Origin: Syngnathus acus
Lineage: Eukaryota; Chordata; Actinopteri; Syngnathiformes; Syngnathidae
Assembly: GCF_901709675.1 (NCBI RefSeq)
Contig: NC_051108.1
Location: 5,862,631-5,926,630, forward strand
Length of the DNA: 64,000 nucleotides
Direction of reading: 5' to 3'
In this document: piece after piece, positions 27,176 to 39,900 of the stretch
Layout: every line of letters starts with the position of its first letter
Position numbering within the stretch: position 1 is the first letter of the stretch
The notes under the pieces: generated by a model
The model's input: the letters and a program-made list of their open reading frames with translations, nothing else
The model's database searches: none
What the model was told of the DNA's origin: nothing
Made by a program: the position numbers and the translations under genes

Positions 27176-28090
27176 CGCTCGACGTTGGAATGAGGTTGAA
27201 GCTTCTCTAGACAGAAGAAAAAAAAATATGGGGGAAGGGGAAAAAATCATCTACAAACTTGGTCAGGGGACAAATTCAACTCCTTAGCCAGGGTACCACC
27301 ATCATGTGTTTTAAAAGTTCAGACTGCGCCGAGAGACTCCAAAACCCAACGGAGCAGGAAATTTATGTTGTGTAAAAAATGTGTCCCTCTCGCTTTAAGT
27401 GTCTTCTATTTTCTAAAGGTCACCGGTACCAGCACCAAACGAGGCGACGTTTAGCTTCCCCCGTTTCCCTCCAATTGGGACAAAAGAGGAGCAGACGTTG
27501 ACATACGGCCACGGCGAACCACTTGGCGCGTCGCGGCAACGGGTCGATAGCGGCCCGACGCTCGGCCTTCGTGCGTTTGTGTTGTGTAACCTGTGGAAAC
27601 CGCAGCCTCGGGCGCTTTGGAACTACGGGTTTGATTAAAGCCAAGCACCGCAGCCGCACTGCGAGCACACACACAAAAACACACATCACGTCGGAAGAGC
27701 ATGCACACAATTCTATATGCCTGCAAGTATGTGTGCAAATGTGTGTTTGTTTACCACAGGTGGGAGGGGCCGGGGGCGGGGTTATTACAGGTCATTTTGT
27801 AACACAGGTGTGTGTGTTTATGTGTGAAGTGCAAGTGAGATAAAATTGTGTGTTGATGTCTGGAGGAGGGAAAAAAAAAATATTTCTCAACTGTACATTC
27901 CTCAAAATGTGTCAAAAGTAAAAAAAAAGATATCAGAGTGTTTTGTTCACAGAGATAAAAAAAAAGAAATTAAATATGTGCAACAGACTTTAGTTTCATT
28001 CCTAATATTGTTGTCGTTATGATTACGCTGTACATTATCTACGAGCGGGAGGCCAATGATGTTTTAATAAAGGTTATTGATGACGATTCA
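27176..28090 (+). other. tmem121: tmem121 3' untranslated region
   Basis: A non-coding tail follows the TGA, with GT-rich stretches near 27720-27860 and AT-rich sequence toward the end. The first clear AATAAA in a plausible position is at 28066-28071, giving a 3' UTR of about 900 bases. The end point is estimated as 10-25 bases past that signal. Confidence 0.6.
28066..28071 (+). terminator. Polyadenylation signal AATAAA of tmem121
   Basis: Canonical AATAAA about 890 bases after the tmem121 stop, followed by a T-rich stretch that could serve as the downstream element. Confidence 0.6.
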
Positions 28091-31000
28091 TTTTTATATT
28101 CTTGGAATTCAATTTGGAGGCTGGCAGATTTTTTTGTTCACAAATTAACGCAATGCAATTACTTTTTATTATTGTCATATTAAATGTTGTTGACCGTGTT
28201 AATGATTTCTCATAATAATTAGCATACATAAATATCTCAATTTTTGCAAGTGTTCACATTTTTAAAAACATAGCGCGGAAATCACAATGTCCCACTGGCT
28301 AGCTATTTTTAGAACAGGCCCACGAGCTTCTTTAAATTGTCCATAGGTGTGAATGTTTACTGCTAAGTTTGCCAATTTTTTAATGAAAAACAATCTTGGC
28401 ACCAACTTTAATTACATTTGTTTGACGTTGCATACTAAATTCCCCCTACCAAGTCGCAAAAATAATTAGCCCGCATTTTAAAACCTCACCTCGGACTCCT
28501 CAGCGCGTCATGAAGGGAAATTTGATCTTCCTCTTTATCCAAGCCTGCAAAAATCCAAGCCAACATACGTTTAAGTGGCTTCTATATAAATGTTATGGCT
28601 GCCAAACAAACAACGCGACTGGTGGAGAAAAGTTGCCAAGCAAGCAAGAGTAGAAGGCCACCAACAAAGTGGAGGGCATCACTCAGTGCTGCGTAATTGC
28701 TCGCAGATGTCTGAGCCTCCATGTAATGTCCCGTTTCCTCATTTGGAACAAAATGTCATCTTATATATATATATATATTTTTTTAGCCCGAGCGCAACTA
28801 TTCACAACACTGCTTTTGTCTCGATCTGACTTCCAATGAATTAATATTTTAGACTCAATCTTCATTTTGTCATCGGATTTTATTCCAAACACCATTTTGT
28901 CCGCTGTTGTGACAGTTAATCTCGCTTTGTCAAAGTATTTAATTACACACCAAAGCGAGGTCTCAACTCGGCAACAACTGTAATTGTGTTGCTATTATCT
29001 TTTAATTCACACCAGCAGTTTATGTCGCGGTTTGCCCCGCTGCTGTTAAATCTGTTTGTATGGAATCTGTTCAAAGGCAATTAAGAACCAGAGCCCGAGT
29101 TTAATTAAGAAAATGTCTCTCGGGATATTTGAGGCCGACCATTGATGGTAATCTGTCGGATTTCACTGTCGGGTTTAGGCGCGATTGTTTTAATAAATCT
29201 TGTCCGAGTGAAGGTAGTAAAGCAAATGAAAAAGTTAAATAATGCATTTGCGCAACGGATCACCTTTCACAGGCCCCGTAAGCGAGTCATCCATAATCTC
29301 AGTATTGCGGATTTTCATCTTGCTTGGATCCAGCATCTCTAGAAGTGCAAAGTCCCCCCCCCGTAAAATCAAATCAAAGTCACTTAGACGAGCGGAGCCA
29401 CTTTGTGCGGGGCACGCGCTAACTAGCGCTCATTTTGTCCACTTACTTGCTTCAACGGTCCCACTTTCGGAAGGAAACATCTCGTGTGTCATCACGCGCT
29501 GGTCGGAAACACTAATCTAAATGCAAATCCCCCTCGCTCACTCATAAAACAGCTGCTCGGTTGTTTCCGACACGCGTGTTAAACGCTTTAGTTGTGCATT
29601 TCCAGGTCTGTCCGTGGACCTTATCAATTTTACATCGTATTATAACATCAGGAGGTATCAAACTGAAAAATAAAAGCGACACCACCGCTCTTTTGAGACG
29701 AGCCTCCGGCTTGGCCAAATTGTGTTTCGTCAACTCACGCAGGCATTTGCAACCGTAAATATTGAACAGGTTTAACATTTGGAAATGTCGGCCGTGGCTG
29801 TTTTCTGAGTCGTTCGCCGCAGATAAAATATCACTCTTATTGCAACCACGCCGGGACAATCGCTCTGGGTGACCTTTTTGAGACAACTGATAAATGGGTC
29901 TTTGATGACTTTTAGAAAAGAGAGAAAATGCTCAACGTCATCTAGCACCTGTTAAGACAACAATGCTGCATGTCCTTGGTGTATGGAGACAATCGGATGG
30001 AAAAAGTTTTCCAGACAAACAAGCCGCGAGATAATAGATGAGGGCAACAGCTCGACGGCAGATGTAAAACAAAGTGAGGAAACACATGGAAGGTTCCCAT
30101 TAAGGAGAAACATGCTATGTCCATGCATCGCTAGCAAAGACCCCCGCTAAGACCGTGTGGGCCAACGTGATTGAGTTCAAAGGGGGCCGCTTGCAATACC
30201 AGAATCTTGAATGTGATTGTTGAGCGATGCCGGTAGAAACGTGGTCTATGACCCGGAGCTTGATTGGAATCTAAATGTGACGCTGGCCCACCACAGAAGA
30301 AGAAAGCATGCTTGTGATGATGTGTGTTTGAAGAATTTCTCCTGCAGCAAAGGCACAGCGAAATATATATTTTATTTTTATTTTATATAGGTATAATTTT
30401 TTATATTAATATTTATTAAATTATATTATATAATATATATTTTTTAAATGACATGCCATATATGGCATATCATTTTTTTAAAAATTGGAATTCTTACAAT
30501 AAAACACACCACAACTACATTACATCAAGAGTGAATCCCGTCGTCTGCACGATAAACGAGTACTTACACTTATTTGCACTAAATAGACAACTAGCAGCTA
30601 TTTGGCTAATTGAACAGTTTACTCAATCGCTTTGCAATCGGAACAATTTCAGTCATGCTAACTAAGGGCAAATAATTAAGCAGGAGGAGATGAAGCGTGG
30701 GTTATCGTCACACACGCCGGCATCCTCTCAAAAGTGCATGTTGGCTTTATTCTCGTCTAAGATGTCCCGAGGTGTGAATGTGAGTGTTAAAAGATGGCCA
30801 ATGCCTCCCCACCACAAGGCTACTTCAGGAAGGTCAGCCAAAGTTCAAACGGAGATGAAGTGATGGAGAAGTATCTAATTTTATACACACACTAAATGTC
30901 CTGTGTATGTGATTAGATTTTTACAAAATGTTCACAACTTGTTCATTAACCTAATTAATTTTATTTGGCTCCCATTCTCGTTTTTATTGCTGAACAGGAA

Positions 31001-31555
31001 GTGGCTGTGGAAGCATGGAGGGCGGGGGCAATCGGTCAAGCTGAGGGGACAAAAAAGCACTGACTCGGCCATTTTTCCTAGATGTAACAAGAATTGCAAC
31101 GAAGCGGAACCACCAACCCAGTTGGCTCAACATCCATCACTGTTCAGCTCAGCAACGCGCCCAAGCAGCAGCAGGAGAAGAAAAAAAATACCAACAGGCA
31201 CAGTCTTGCAAAAAACAAATGTCAAGGGGAGAGATTTACAAGTTCTGGTGGGATGACAGTGTTGTGGTCACGAAGGTCCGGGTGCGTCCATGTTCACTGG
31301 AGCAGGTTCTCGCTGCTTGTTAGGGAACTTCAGTGTGTGCCCATTAGGAAGCTGCACAGCATCCATGTAGGCCCATGAAACGGGTACCTCTCATTAAAAG
31401 AATACACACTTTTAGCATCAATAAACACACACACAAACACACGTCCCCATTTGTTCAAACCGTTGCAGCCATAGCTTTGTCACGGTTTTATACTCACAAG
31501 CCATGCAGTGTCAGTTTGCGTCAATAAGGAGGACGAATTGACTCGTGTATCAACA
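28091..31555. other. Intergenic stretch between tmem121 and slc24a4
   Basis: No gene is supported. It holds a (TA)n run near 28762-28780, a strongly AT-rich island at 30361-30480 with a near-perfect palindrome, and CA-rich sequence near 31420-31442. tmem121 (plus) and slc24a4 (minus) converge on this stretch, so it contains both 3' ends. Confidence 0.6.
30446..30475. repeat. 30-bp near-perfect palindrome in an AT island
   Basis: The core ATGCCATATATGGCAT (30453-30468) equals its own reverse complement. It is flanked by AAATGA on the left and TCATTT on the right, which also pair, leaving one mismatched position on each side. The surrounding 120 bases are almost pure A and T. It could be a cruciform-prone site or a transposon relic; no terminal repeats or target duplication were found. 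Confidence 0.7.
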
Positions 31556-31569
31556 CTGCCCCCTGGCGG
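31556..31569 (-). promoter_or_regulatory. CTCF-like core motif
   Basis: On the minus strand this reads CCGCCAGGGGGCAG, 13 of 14 positions of the CTCF core CCASYAGRKGGCRS. It lies just beyond the likely 3' end of slc24a4. Binding is unproven. Confidence 0.35.
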
Positions 31570-31901
31570 TTCTAGCGAATCTTACACGCTGGCTGATGAA
31601 ATGAGTTTCATGTAACGGTTATTATCAGGCGTATTCTCACTTGGGTATTTTTAAATATTCAAGATAAGATTCCATTTTGTTTTGTATAAATATTTTCTGC
31701 ATCGACGGCGTTCGACTTGAATTTGTAAAAAGTCAGGAGGCCAAATGTACAGGAACGATTTTGCCATTTTATTTTTTTTTCTTCACATTATTGCTTTACA
31801 GTAAAATGCATTGGTTGGATATGTCCAGTATAGCAAGACGATACATTCATATAAGTTATACAGTATTTTTTTTAATAGTACCTAACATTAAATTGACTTT
31901 T

Positions 31902-33948
31902 TTTATTATTGTTGACAACTCCCACATCACATTGAGCTCACAGTGCATCAGGTCGCATTCAATCAAAGAAATACACACGAGACGTTTCGTGTTTTAGTCA
32001 CCTTTCCGTGTGCGTGATAGTTGAGCACACGCAGACTCCCATCCAGTCTGCATCAAATAATGATTCTTTTCCCTCTTCTTCCTCCAGAAAAAAAGAAAAA
32101 GCCTCGCTGACAAAAGCAAGTTAAGGAAAAAAAACTCCAACCTGGCAACCAAGCTTGGACCGCGCAGAGCAGCCTCAAGATGAAAAAGAAAACGACAAAA
32201 AAAAAAATGCACATTTTTTGCCGCTTCCAGACAAAGTGTATCTACAGATGGGCCCTGTGTGGTCACCTCCATCCAGCATTGAAACGGATGAGCATTTTTT
32301 GGGGGCGGGGTCCAACTTTTCTTCTCCCCTAAGTGCTCTCATCCAGGTCCTCTTAAAGTGACAAAGCCCAAACAAAAAACATCATCGATCCATGTTGCTT
32401 CTTTTGGCCCTTTGTAAAAATAAAAAAAAAGGGGGAGCATCGTGTCCATCCTTTGGCTCAGTTCAACAGCAATCACAAAAAAAAACAAAAAAAAAAACAC
32501 CTGTGAGCTCACACTGAGTACTGGACGGACAACATCATCATGGTGACCTGGCAGGAGCCTGACGTCACACACACGCACACACAAATCATGACATTGAGAT
32601 TGCATATACAAGTGCCTGCCGCCATGTGTGGCACAGGAATCTCACCCCCCCCCCCTCCAATTATTGTCAGAATTCTCTGTGGCTCGGCTCATTGCTTGCA
32701 ATTTTGCAACAAATTGCATTGTAGCTGCCGATTTGTATTTTTTCTTTTTTTTTTTTTGTAAAACTGGACCAGGCAGTTGCCATGGAGATGGCTGACAGAC
32801 ACAAGCAGGCCTTTACGCTGTGCTTGAGGGAGAAGGGGAACACTGCATTTAACATCCCAGCATGCACTGCGGACAAGAGGCGGGTGTGCTCATCATATTC
32901 GCACACATTCGTATATCACACACGCACACACACACACCAAAGGAAGCACTAGTTGATTCAGAATGAGATGGCTGTTAAAGTGCAGTATCTACATACAACT
33001 CATCAATACGGTAGCCCCCCCCCCCACCTACCAAAGAGCTGTCCCTGATCACTGGTGGTTGTGGTTGGCACCGCCCCCCACCCCCTCTTTACTGGTCAGG
33101 GGGTGGTCTAGTTCCTTTGTCTCAAAAGTTGAAAATCAAATAAAAATTCATCTTACTGGTCTACAGACGGTTGAGCTGAGTGAGCGTGCTGCCCCGCGGC
33201 GGGTGTTCAGATCTCTATTCAGCAAGTCGGCGTACAAAGTTGTTTTGCGTGGCAACATGCTCTCCCTCGGTCTTTTGCAAAAGATGGAAGGATTTTTTGC
33301 AACAAAACAATAAATAAATAAATAAATAAATGAATAGAGTTCACTTTTGTTGCAGTGCTGCATAACACCTCAAAAGTTGCTTCCCAAACAATCCTGAAAT
33401 TGTTTTTTTTTGTTTTTTTCCCATCAGGTTAGGTGAGAAAAGGTTGCAGGGACAAAGTTTGTAGTTCTTGCTGTCAAGTTGGTGTCCATAGGAGGGGAGC
33501 TGCCAAGGACAAGACCCTCGTCCAAGGGGGTGCAAAAAAAAAAAAAGTGTGCTTTTCTCTTTGGGTCCTGGAGTTCTCAGTAAACCATTGTGAGGATTCT
33601 GTCAACATGGATAGTGACGGCATGGCGAAGATGGGGGGGCGGTATTGGATTCAGGAGTCCCCCACCTGAGACAGCTAAAGGCATGCTAAATGGACGGACA
33701 CAGTAGACAGGTGGACAGCAGCACAGCACTGCAGTAGCAGGCAAGGCTCCAAATGAGCATCAAGGACTGGGCACTGTGTGAGCGAAGACAAGATGCACAA
33801 TGACTCAAGTGCGCCACCCCGTGGACACACTTGGGACTAAACAGACTCAAAGTGATAGGTCCAGTATTATTGGAGGGAAGGGTGGGACTTTGAGGGGGCT
33901 GTGAGGATTTTTTGGTGTCTGGCTTCTGCTGCTGTTACGTGGCGAATG
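31902..33948 (-). other. slc24a4: Probable slc24a4 3' untranslated region
   Basis: After the slc24a4 stop codon (33949) the minus strand is non-coding for about 2 kb until AATAAA at 31907-31902; a second AATAAA lies at 31773-31768. The stretch has CA runs near 32568-32584 and 32916-32937, an (AAAT)n run at 33309-33335 and oligo-A tracts. The exact end is uncertain, since no signal closer to the stop is obvious. Confidence 0.4.
33811..33824 (-). promoter_or_regulatory. Weak CTCF-like motif
   Basis: The minus strand reads CCACGGGGTGGCGC, 12 of 14 positions of the CTCF core and a full match to the looser CCRCNNGGNGGC. It lies in the slc24a4 3' UTR. This is weak evidence. Confidence 0.2.
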
Positions 33949-36900
33949 TCAATCGTCAAAGCACATGGGCACGTTGACAAAAGTGAACACGTTGTATTCG
34001 ATCATGACCGAGAAGCACAGGAAGACGGCGTACAGGACCAGAACGTACACGCCCAGCTTCAGATCCAGTCGCCACTTGTTCAGGTGAATGCCCAGCACCT
34101 GTTTGGGGTGCAAAACAAGTCAGTGACCCCCCCCACCCAACGACAGTTGGCAGCAGCAGATTATTGGACGCCTGAAAAATAATCCCGCATGATTATCCTT
34201 TATTGTGTGACGTGCCAATTTTGTCCCAATTACACGACAGTCATCAGTGTAATAAGGGGATTTCCAAATCACTCATTTCGACGGCGCACGGGCTTTTTAA
34301 CATTGGTTTCTGCCGTCGCCATGGTAACGAGTGCTTCAAGCCGTTGGCGACGTCAACAATACTGTTCAGAGTCGCAAGCAAAGCGTACCGAATGTTACAA
34401 AAACAGGTTTGTTGCGTATTGATCGACTCGCCCCTTTTTTTTCAAAATGGCAGCAACATTTCATACTTAAGTCAAGAGCTCACCGTGAGGGCCACCGATC
34501 CCAGCAAAAGCACGACGGAATACACAAGTCCTCGACTGTTGATCATCACCTGCCACAGACAGAATCATCGCCTCACTTTAGCGCAATTGTGTTACGAGTC
34601 AGCAAGTGGAGTTGAGGGAATACAAAACAGAGGGGGGTGGGGGGGGGCAAGCATCACCTCCGAGCCGTAGTCCACACACATGGTTTGGATTGCCCAAGGG
34701 ACGCCCAGGCCTACTAGGATGTCAAAAACGTTGCTTCCAATAGTGTTGGACACGGCCATGTCTCCTAAGCCTGAAATACACGACACGCTTTGTCTGGCCA
34801 AGTCTCAATACAGATGGAAGGGGACAGCGAGAAGCGAGCAGGAGGACGGGACGACCTTGGCGCGCCACGATGAGACTGGCAATGCAGTCAGGGACGCTGG
34901 TACCCGCTGCCAGGAAGGTGATACCCATGATGACGTCAGGGATTCCAAGAGTGTAGCCGATTATCGTCACCTGCAAGACGCCAGCATACAAAATGGATCC
35001 CGTGATTTTTTTGTTTTGGTTTGATTTACAAAAGTACAACGCTGCAAAACCTACCATCCAGACCATCATGTAGGAGAAGACTGCGATCCAGACGGTTGAG
35101 AGGAGAAAGGAGAGCATGAAGCATCTCTCCCAGCGCGGCTTGCCACAGTTTGGGACGGTGAAGAACAACAACAGGAGCAGCGGCCATGAGATGAGCCACT
35201 TGATAATGTTGCCGCATCCCTCTGTACACAACACAAACGTTCATTTCGGTCCTCGTTGCATTCCACTGGAGCGCAATCGTGGCCAGTCGCGTACTGGGAA
35301 GATGAAACGGGGAAATGCCGCTCTCCTCATCTTCCTCGGTGGCTTTGTCCTCCGGCACGTTCCCGTTCTCAATCTCCATCTTGCCGTCGATCACTTGCGT
35401 CTCCACGCCGTTCGCCGCTTGGACCAACTTCTGGCGCTTTCACAAAAGAAACACTAAATCCCGAGCACACGCCGGTACGGCAATTCCGGAAGCGTACCTC
35501 TGTGATGATGAGGCGGCTGGCCATGCGCAGGCGTGTCTTGGGTGCAAAGTGGCTGGTGATCATGATCCGCAGGCCCGCTTCGGGGAAGCTCAACTTGGAC
35601 GGGCTGGCGTGCATGATCTCGTCCACCATCACCACCGAGCCACGGCTGTAAGCTTTGGTGGGCTTCACTAATAATACGGACAACGTCAATTGAAAGAGCG
35701 TCGGACTCCGCACCCCCGCATCAACCAATAGTTTTTCTTTTTAATAACGTTGCCCTTATTAGTCTAATTTAGACTAATACATGCAAGAAGGCGCATATAT
35801 TAACAAATCATTACCACTTCAGTGGGGAGCAGAAGCAGCAGAAAAAAAGTGTTAAGCGACACAAACACGTTGGCACAACGGCAGCACAACAAGCGAGAGC
35901 AAGTTTAGTAAGGCTAAACAGACAGGCGGCGGGTTAGAAAGAACCATCGGTCAGTAACAACACTCAGACTAAGTGGCTCAAAAAAAAAAGAAAATCTGTA
36001 TTGTGAAAACTTTCAAATGACTTCATGTCTTGCTTTTAAAATACATTTTAAATGTCATGCAAGTGTAAAAAGAAGTTAACCTCCATGTGGCAATTAGCAC
36101 CCGGCAGGCGATTGGACGTTCCGATCGGTTTGGCAGCCGTGATACAAAAGTTACCTTTGTCTTCCCCACGCTATGACTTCAGGGAGAATTCCCATTTCAC
36201 GCTTCCATAGTTGCGCTCACGCAAGCCTTAGTCGCATCTAATTGAATAAACGCTTAAACACTGAAAAATAAAATGATACGGGCCATGGGTCATTCAGAGA
36301 CAGTATATTAGTAATGGTTAATGTCACACGGTTCGTCGAGATCACAGGACTGGAAGTTTGCCAATCATTGGAGAGAATTAAGCACCAGCAGAGAGAATGA
36401 ATTGGATGAAGCAATTGTCAAGCGGAACAGAAGGGGGGGGGGATTAAAAGCCACACGACCTCCGAGGAGGTTTTCACGGGCCACTTCCTGTTGCCCCAGC
36501 CTGTCTGGTTAGCCTTACCTGCTGCCAGTAAGGGCACCATCGGGTCGTCGTCGTAATAATAAGGCGCATTACCGTCCTCCATCTCGCTGCTGGTAGCTGC
36601 GTTACCGTTGGCCACGTTTTTCTTGGAGCTGCCCATGAAGAAAGCCTGCATGCTGGAGTTGAATCTAGCGAGGAGATGCACAAGGATAGGTCAGTGGAGA
36701 GAACTCGAGAGAGATCAAAGACTTGTTTGAAATATATTCATGAGCTAAAAAGAAAAAAAGAAAAATAATCGACGCTGCTAACATCCATAGCATGAGGCGA
36801 CCTACTTTCCAGGAAAACATGCATCACAATGCACACAAAGCCTGAAATTGGCTGCACAGCGTTCGGTCAAAAGAATTTTGTGAAGTGTCTAAGAACACGG

Positions 36901-39900
36901 CAGCACAAAAGCTGCTCTGTTGTTTGGACTCAACAGAACACGCTGTTCTCCAAAAGGTTGATGACGCGATGGGAATCCATTTGGCTTTGGTTTGACAACA
37001 TCATTTTCTTTCTATGGTCATTCGAACGAAAGGGCTCACTGCGTCGTTGTGTGAAGCTCTTTGAACACAAGGCCCAAGTTTCCCCTTATTATAATATTTA
37101 ATTATTCATGTGACACCCTAAGCAACATTGCACGTGCCTAGTTTTTTAATTGGTGTGTGTGCGTGCGTGCGTATGTGTCACGCCCGCACCCCCCGAAAAA
37201 AAAAAAGAAAAAGTTTGACTTTAGCAGTTTCTTTCTGGTTCGGAGTGAAGAGGAAACACCTCTAAGCAACCTCCATTTTGACAGGAACAACCCAAAATGG
37301 CCAGTGGATATTTTGGGAAAGGTGGGGGTAGGGGGTGGGGGGGGGGGGATACCACCATATGACAGCATCAACAGCATCCCCTCACTAAATTGTGTCTTGC
37401 CTGCAGAATGAGGAAGGAGAGAGGAGTGATCCGGTTAAGCCGGTGCTCTTTAGGGCTGCGGGGGGTTGGGGGGGCGGATTAAGCCTGTGGTGGGAGCCAG
37501 AAAGAGCGAGCCAGCCGCTGCTGAGAGTGCAACGCAGATTACCAGCTGCAGCCAGACATGCAGACGCACACGCCATGACCGTGACATGCTGTCATGTGGT
37601 GGGACCACACACGCATTGAATTAGAGGTGGGAAGCAAGAAAAATTTAAAAAAAGGGATGAAATGAAAAGTTGCTATGTAGCAAAGCACTTACTTCATGAT
37701 CAGAATGTATCCCACATACATGACCACCAGCACTAAACTCTCCCACCTAAAAAAAAAAAGATTTGGCGATAAGATAGGAATAAAACGACAAAGTTCAAGT
37801 CATGAATAATAATAAGCTTTGTTGGAAACTGCTGGGGCCGAGTCAGACTGAAATACGCAATTAATAGATAATGAATCGGGGCACAACTGCCCTAACCTTC
37901 CACCAATTATTCTTTCTCAAACTATCTTCCACCAAATCAAATAGCAAATATTTGGAGGCATTCATAACACCAATTGGGTTTTTCTCTTGCTATTTGTCAA
38001 TGAAGAAAAAGTGGATGAAGCATTTGACTCACCACACAATCTTCTCGTCATAGATGAACTAGAATGTGCCAAGAAATTAGAGGGGGGGGGGGGGGGAACA
38101 GCACATTAAAAGTTGTCATGTGATCATGATATTGCCGACTCCGACTTACCGCAATAAGAGCGATGACAGCCAGGATGTAATAGAAGGAATCTCGAAATAC
38201 CGGCCACCAGGTCAGCACCACCACCTGTAAGATACATGCAACACGCAATGTACGTATTTTATTTTATTTTTATTTTTTTTTACACGGCATGTAGGAGCCA
38301 TTTGTCACGCACGCACCTGCCCGGCAAAAATGCCGCAGACTCCGATGATGCAAAGGATGTTGAAGACGGCCGAGCCCACGATGGTCCCCACCCCCACGTC
38401 GCCGTGAGTGATGAAGACACCTGCACACAAGGAGGCGGCAGCCAATCAGAATCGTCCGTGACACTGACCATCTGGGTTAGTCGGCTGCGCGCGGCTACCG
38501 ATGACGGAGGCAAAAAGCTCAGGCGCAGAGCTGCCAGCTGCCATGAAGGTGGCGCCGGCAACGTCTTCACTCAGATGTAGTTTCTGCACGAATGGAGCAC
38601 AAAGCGTCACGTGACAAAAAGAAAACAAAATGGCAGCCTTCAACCAAACCCTTTTGAGTCGCCCGAAAGTACCTCGCATATCTTCTCCAGCGACGTCACA
38701 AAGTATTCATCGCACGTGATGGCGAGGGCCAGGAACATGTAGATGGCCTGCGTTCATTAAAATGAAGGACATCCACATATCTTACACAAGGCCTTGAGAT
38801 TAAAAACATGACAGGCGCCACATAAATCAAAGATGGAGGACAACCTTGAATTCATAATTTGCATCCCGTTCAAAATGAGCTCCCCCTTTTTGCAAAGTAA
38901 GGGCCCCGAAGGGAATGTTTCGTGCTCGCGCTCCCAGGAGGCTTTGGTAGGGAAGCACGCAAGCGGCCTATTTTAGTAGCCGAAGTCTAATATATAAATT
39001 ATTGATCAGGTGTGAGAGGAGAGTCCATGCGGTTTGTGCTAGCTGCTATGCTCTATGCTATCCACAGGGGGCAGCGCAGGCACAGCAGAGCTGACAAGGT
39101 AAACTCGAGTTATGTCAAAGGAGGTGAGTGGAAGCAAAGTATGGCGCACTGCAGCGCCATCTTGAAAATCATCTTTTAATAATGACCAGTGAAGTCAGAC
39201 ACGTAGTTGAAGAGGATGACACAATGCATATAAATATTGCACCGTTTTCAATGTTCGGGATTTTTCAGACTAACCTGCACAACTGACGCTTATGCTTGCT
39301 TTTATTTTGACTTTATCAGAGCCCATCTGTGTTTTCACTGCAGTAACGGGACTTTACGCCTCCGCTTGAGTGGTTAAGTGCCATTAGTGCGAGGTAGCAA
39401 CATTATATTACTCCTCCGCTGCAGCCGAAAACACGCTTTGATTGTAGTCAAGGCTGAGTGTATAAAAGTTCAAAAGATGGGGCGCCTACACAGTCATGCT
39501 ATTTCCTAGAAAATCCCAATTACTGTGCACTTACTTGCTCCGAAATGATTTATCTCCAATAAAAGTCATCTATCTATGCCAGCGATTTATAATTTAAAAA
39601 AACAGAACATCTCAATCTATCACCGCTAGATGGCGCAAGATACAATTAACCGCTGTATCCACCTGTTACGATGCATACAAATAAATGGGACGAACTCAAT
39701 TTGTGAGGAAATTGAAATAAGAGGCACATTATTTCCCTATCGACACTATCAGGGAATTTATTTGGTTTTGAGGACTGCTGTGAGACATTCACAATGAAAA
39801 AAAAATACACTTTTTATTCATCTATTAAAATAGAAACCGTATTACACTCCAAATATGGTACATGACAGGAGTCATCTTTATATTCATCTCAATGTGATCA

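Noticed and set aside
34203-34670. A 155-codon plus-strand frame
   Set aside because: It runs antisense through slc24a4 introns and exons 15-16 and shows no family resemblance.
35026-35427. Read-through protein of slc24a4 exon 12 into the 73-bp intron and exon 13
   Set aside because: The intron has no stop but retaining it shifts exon 13 out of its conserved frame ([12 protein letters not shown]), so the spliced form is correct.
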